The notes below the pieces were generated by a model that saw only the letters and a list, made by a program, of their open reading frames with translations, was not told the origin of the DNA and searched no databases. Below, in pieces: positions 61,812-64,000 of a stretch of DNA of 64,000 bases; position 1 is the first letter of the stretch, and each line of letters starts with the position of its first letter. Both the position numbers and the translations under genes were made by a program. Origin of the DNA: an uncultured Ruminiclostridium sp. (GTDB lineage Bacteria; Bacillota; Clostridia; Oscillospirales; Ruminococcaceae); assembly GCA_947630175.1 (NCBI GenBank), contig CANRGJ010000002.1:186001-250000 (forward strand). Reading direction: 5' to 3'.

Positions 61812-62619
61812 TTTCAAAAGCGAGTACAAGCGTGCTATGAATGAGATAGAGCCCGATCCCGAGCTGCTGAAAAGGCTGTCGGAATCCCACGGTATGCTCC
61901 CCGCAGCTCAAAAGAAAAAAAGCCTTATAAGGCTGAATAAATATTCGATGATAAAGGTCGCCGCCGCCTGCCTGGTGCTGATAACGGCAATAACGGCGGG
62001 AGGGGTCTATGCGGTGAAAAACATGATGACAGCCCAGCCGCTGTCCCACGGCGGAGTAGACGTGAATATGACCGACGAGCCGAATGTGGATACTTCGCCG
62101 AATACCGATGATAACATAAATTCAGTGATGAGCATAAGCCCGAAAACGCTGCTGACCACGATATACGGCGGGCACCTTGAGGAGGTAAGCGGAAAGCGCA
62201 TAAAGCTGTCGGATTTTTCGTATCTCGACGACTGCACCGTTATTTTCGCTTATTACGCGGACGCACCGCAGGAGGCGGACAACCTTTTCCTCTTTATCAG
62301 TGACGATACGAAGAAAAGATATATGCTGCTTGAAACACGCACGGAGCAGTACGACGGGAACCAGTTCTTTGACTATATGAAAACGAGCGTGCCTGCGTTT
62401 ACTCTGAACAAAATGTACACGCTGCAAAGCGAAGAATATTCCGATCTGCTGTATGCAGTTATAAGCGGAACGGACGGTTCCGCAAACGTTTCCGTACTGT
62501 ACGGCTATGCGGGGCATAATCAACAGGCGGGAAGCTTCGCACACGTCCTGTGGGCGGAGGAAAATATCATAAACAGCTTTAACAGTATCTTTTCAGCTTA
62601 TGGCGTAATAATTTCGTAA
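61804..62619 (+). CDS. Probable anti-sigma factor, single-pass membrane protein
   Basis: A 271-aa protein with a cytoplasmic N-terminus of about 48 residues (FKSEYKRAMNEIEPDPELLKRL), one membrane helix (about 50-72, VAAACLVLITAITAGGVYAV) and a large extracytoplasmic domain. Its role is inferred from overlap with the ECF sigma gene and from topology; no zinc-binding HxxxCxxC motif is seen. The outer domain would sense an envelope signal. Confidence 0.78.
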   Translation: MSDFKSEYKRAMNEIEPDPELLKRLSESHGMLPAAQKKKSLIRLNKYSMIKVAAACLVLITAITAGGVYAVKNMMTAQPLSHGGVDVNMTDEPNVDTSPNTDDNINSVMSISPKTLLTTIYGGHLEEVSGKRIKLSDFSYLDDCTVIFAYYADAPQEADNLFLFISDDTKKRYMLLETRTEQYDGNQFFDYMKTSVPAFTLNKMYTLQSEEYSDLLYAVISGTDGSANVSVLYGYAGHNQQAGSFAHVLWAEENIINSFNSIFSAYGVIIS

Positions 62620-62629
62620 ACAAATAAAA

Positions 62630-62686
62630 ATCGCTCCGACGTGAGAAAACGGAATGCTTTCCCATATCGGAGCGATTGATTTTTTA
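62630..62686 (+). terminator. Terminator of the sigma/anti-sigma operon
   Basis: ATCGCTCCGA (62630-62639) pairs with TCGGAGCGAT (62667-62676), followed by TGATTTTTT. It also separates the convergent M14-like gene. Confidence 0.85.
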
Positions 62687-62689
62687 TGT

Positions 62690-63625
62690 TTAATTTTTCA
62701 GTCTTCTTATCAGCTTATACACTACGGAATTTTCCGACGCCAGCGGAGCGTTGTGGGCGAAGAAAACTATGCCGCTGCAGGGGGCTTTTACTTCCTCTAT
62801 CACCGTGTTTTCATAGGGGTGGAGGATATGGGCTATCACTTCGCCGTGCTCAGCCTCGTCGCCGGGGCGTTTCAAGCCTCGGTAGATCCCGCCCTTGGTG
62901 CAGTAAACGGGCATAAGTCCCTCCTCGTCAAGGGTGGTGGCGATGTAGCCGCCGTGGCACTGATACTTGATTATCCCCATTCGGGAGAGGAAGCGAAGTA
63001 CCGACGCCACTGCGATCCCTGCGCTTTCCTCGTCGATATGCTCAGTCTCGTTGGTGTAGATGGAAAAAGCGCTGGTATTGTTGAGCTGCCAGTTGTAGTT
63101 CAGGGTAGTTTCCTCAAAGGGTCTGGGCTTTCTCACCACTACGTAAGGCAAGCCGAACAGATTGGCAAGGCTGGTGTTTTCCCTGCCCGTTTCCAGCATA
63201 CGAACGTGAGGGATAAAATCCCCCGGCATATAAAACGAAGTGAAATGTATGCCGTACTGAAAGCCGCTTATCTTGGACAAAAGCTCCGCCGCAACACGCT
63301 GGACGGGTTCTCCTGACGCATTGCCGGGGAAGCTGCGGTTTATGTCCCTGCCGTCGGTGGACCAAAAGCGCTTTTCTATATTCATTGAAAAGGGATTTAT
63401 GCAGGGGACGACGGTTATCTCGTGGCCGTAGCTTATCCTGCACTGGCGTTCAAGCTCGCCCAGAGCCTTTATCAGCTTGGAGCAGATGTACATCTGCTGT
63501 ATCTCGTTGCCCCGCATTGAGCCGACTATGCAGCACGCCTTGTCGCCCTTGTTGAAGCGGTAGGCGCTGACGGTGAAATCTCCTCTGTATACGGAGTCGT
63601 ATTTGTATATTTCTTCCTTTATCAT
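62690..63625 (-). CDS. AstE/AspA-like (M14 family) protein with altered zinc site
   Basis: A 311-aa protein of the succinylglutamate desuccinylase/aspartoacylase branch of M14 zinc hydrolases. The expected H-x-x-E zinc motif appears as GSMRGNEIQQ, so Glu is kept but the His is Arg. Substrate-binding NRSFPGN and a likely third ligand in GIHFTSF are present. A C-terminal barrel-like domain (about 225-311) follows. Loss of a zinc His questions hydrolytic activity. It overlaps the upstream gene by 4 nt, so they are a paralogue-like pair. Confidence 0.78.
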   Translation of the reverse strand: MIKEEIYKYDSVYRGDFTVSAYRFNKGDKACCIVGSMRGNEIQQMYICSKLIKALGELERQCRISYGHEITVVPCINPFSMNIEKRFWSTDGRDINRSFPGNASGEPVQRVAAELLSKISGFQYGIHFTSFYMPGDFIPHVRMLETGRENTSLANLFGLPYVVVRKPRPFEETTLNYNWQLNNTSAFSIYTNETEHIDEESAGIAVASVLRFLSRMGIIKYQCHGGYIATTLDEEGLMPVYCTKGGIYRGLKRPGDEAEHGEVIAHILHPYENTVIEEVKAPCSGIVFFAHNAPLASENSVVYKLIRRLKN

Positions 63626-64000
63626 CTTCCGCCTCCAAGTATCCTTGCGATAAGACTGCCGGGGGACACGACGGGATATTCCCGCATAGTGAATACCGTC
63701 CCCGAAACGGGGGAGAATATCTCCTCCTCTATCTCGCCTGTATAGGCGTTGATGATGTCGCCTATGTGGTCGCCCTCGAATATGCCTGTCCAGTGCTGAA
63801 TGTCGGGGATAAACACGCCGCTTTTCTCACAGTGTATCACGGTCACTTCCCCGTCAGTGGACACCATAGGGTTGGAAACGCCCTTTACTCTGCCTGTCCA
63901 TATACCTAACTTTGCCATAACTGCGAAAATTCCGTCAAGGAGCTGTTCGCCATACTCCTTGGTTATCCTCATTCCCGCACCCATTTCCACCACGAGGCAG
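63622..64000 (-). CDS. AstE/AspA-like protein, C-terminal part (cut by window edge)
   Basis: The visible 126 codons (VEMGAGMRITKEYGEQLLDG, WTGIFEGDHIGD, GEIEEEIFSPVSGTVFTMRE) match the end of the same family: the catalytic-Glu strand V-E-M-G followed by the C-terminal domain. The frame is open through base 64000, so the start and zinc site lie outside. The GTG at 63993 is internal. Confidence 0.75.
   Translation of the reverse strand, partial: CLVVEMGAGMRITKEYGEQLLDGIFAVMAKLGIWTGRVKGVSNPMVSTDGEVTVIHCEKSGVFIPDIQHWTGIFEGDHIGDIINAYTGEIEEEIFSPVSGTVFTMREYPVVSPGSLIARILGGGR

Overview
The window looks like chromosome from a Gram-positive gut or rumen member of the Clostridia, most likely Ruminococcus or a close Oscillospiraceae/Ruminococcaceae relative. 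The reasons are: a Firmicutes-style division/cell-wall (dcw) cluster starting with mraZ, a MurE with the DNPR motif typical of meso-diaminopimelate ligases, a fab operon that uses FabK plus a four-subunit acetyl-CoA carboxylase, strong AGGAGG ribosome sites, a glycolytic pgk-tpiA-gpmI cluster, and many small lineage-type membrane proteins. The taxon is an inference from gene content and style, not from a database comparison. No rRNA, tRNA, CRISPR array, transposase or prophage gene was seen.

Layout. 1-3757: a minus-strand operon (surface transglutaminase, cyclophilin, GNAT, small ORF), a cloverleaf repeat and a DUF4830-type protein. 4092-9783, plus strand: MsmX/UgpC sugar ABC ATPase, two membrane proteins (one with a lipase-like domain) and asparagine synthase. 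9784-13673: second cloverleaf repeat, then a heterodimeric ABC exporter. 13763-27061, minus strand: complete dcw run mraZ-rsmH-ftsL-pbp-murE-mraY-ftsW-murG-murA-ftsQ-ftsZ. 27373-33263, minus strand: a four-gene operon pairing a degenerate SNF2-type helicase with a large sacsin/NOV-type GHKL ATPase and two small membrane-anchored proteins. This is the best candidate for an undescribed system. 33568-37910: gpmI, tpiA, a pentapeptide-repeat protein and pgk. 38032-41467: EcsC-like, DegV, TrmL, and a divergent ParB-like/monooxygenase pair. 41666-46965: an Amt-PII fusion, a pyridoxamine kinase and a PAS/GGDEF/EAL protein. 47236-55749: fatty-acid operon fabH-fabK-fabG-fabF-accB-fabZ-accC-accD-accA-acpP, with fabD divergent. 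55985-61032, plus strand: fabD-aroE-aroK, third cloverleaf repeat, amidohydrolase, membrane protein, fumarase alpha. 61293-62619: ECF sigma factor and its likely anti-sigma factor, behind two matching ECF-type promoters. 62690-end: two M14/AstE-AspA-like genes, the second cut by the window edge.

The most striking non-coding signal is two families of interspersed palindromic elements. One is a perfect three-armed cloverleaf of about 110 bp inside a larger element of about 250 bp (copies at 3001, 9861 and 58245). The other is a nested-hairpin element of about 230 bp (copies at 43661 and 50642, and one cut by base 1). In both families whole arms differ in sequence between copies yet stay self-complementary. 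This suggests selection on fold or a copying mechanism that rewrites palindromes. Many promoters with 17-bp spacers and intrinsic terminators can be read directly and define the transcription units listed below.
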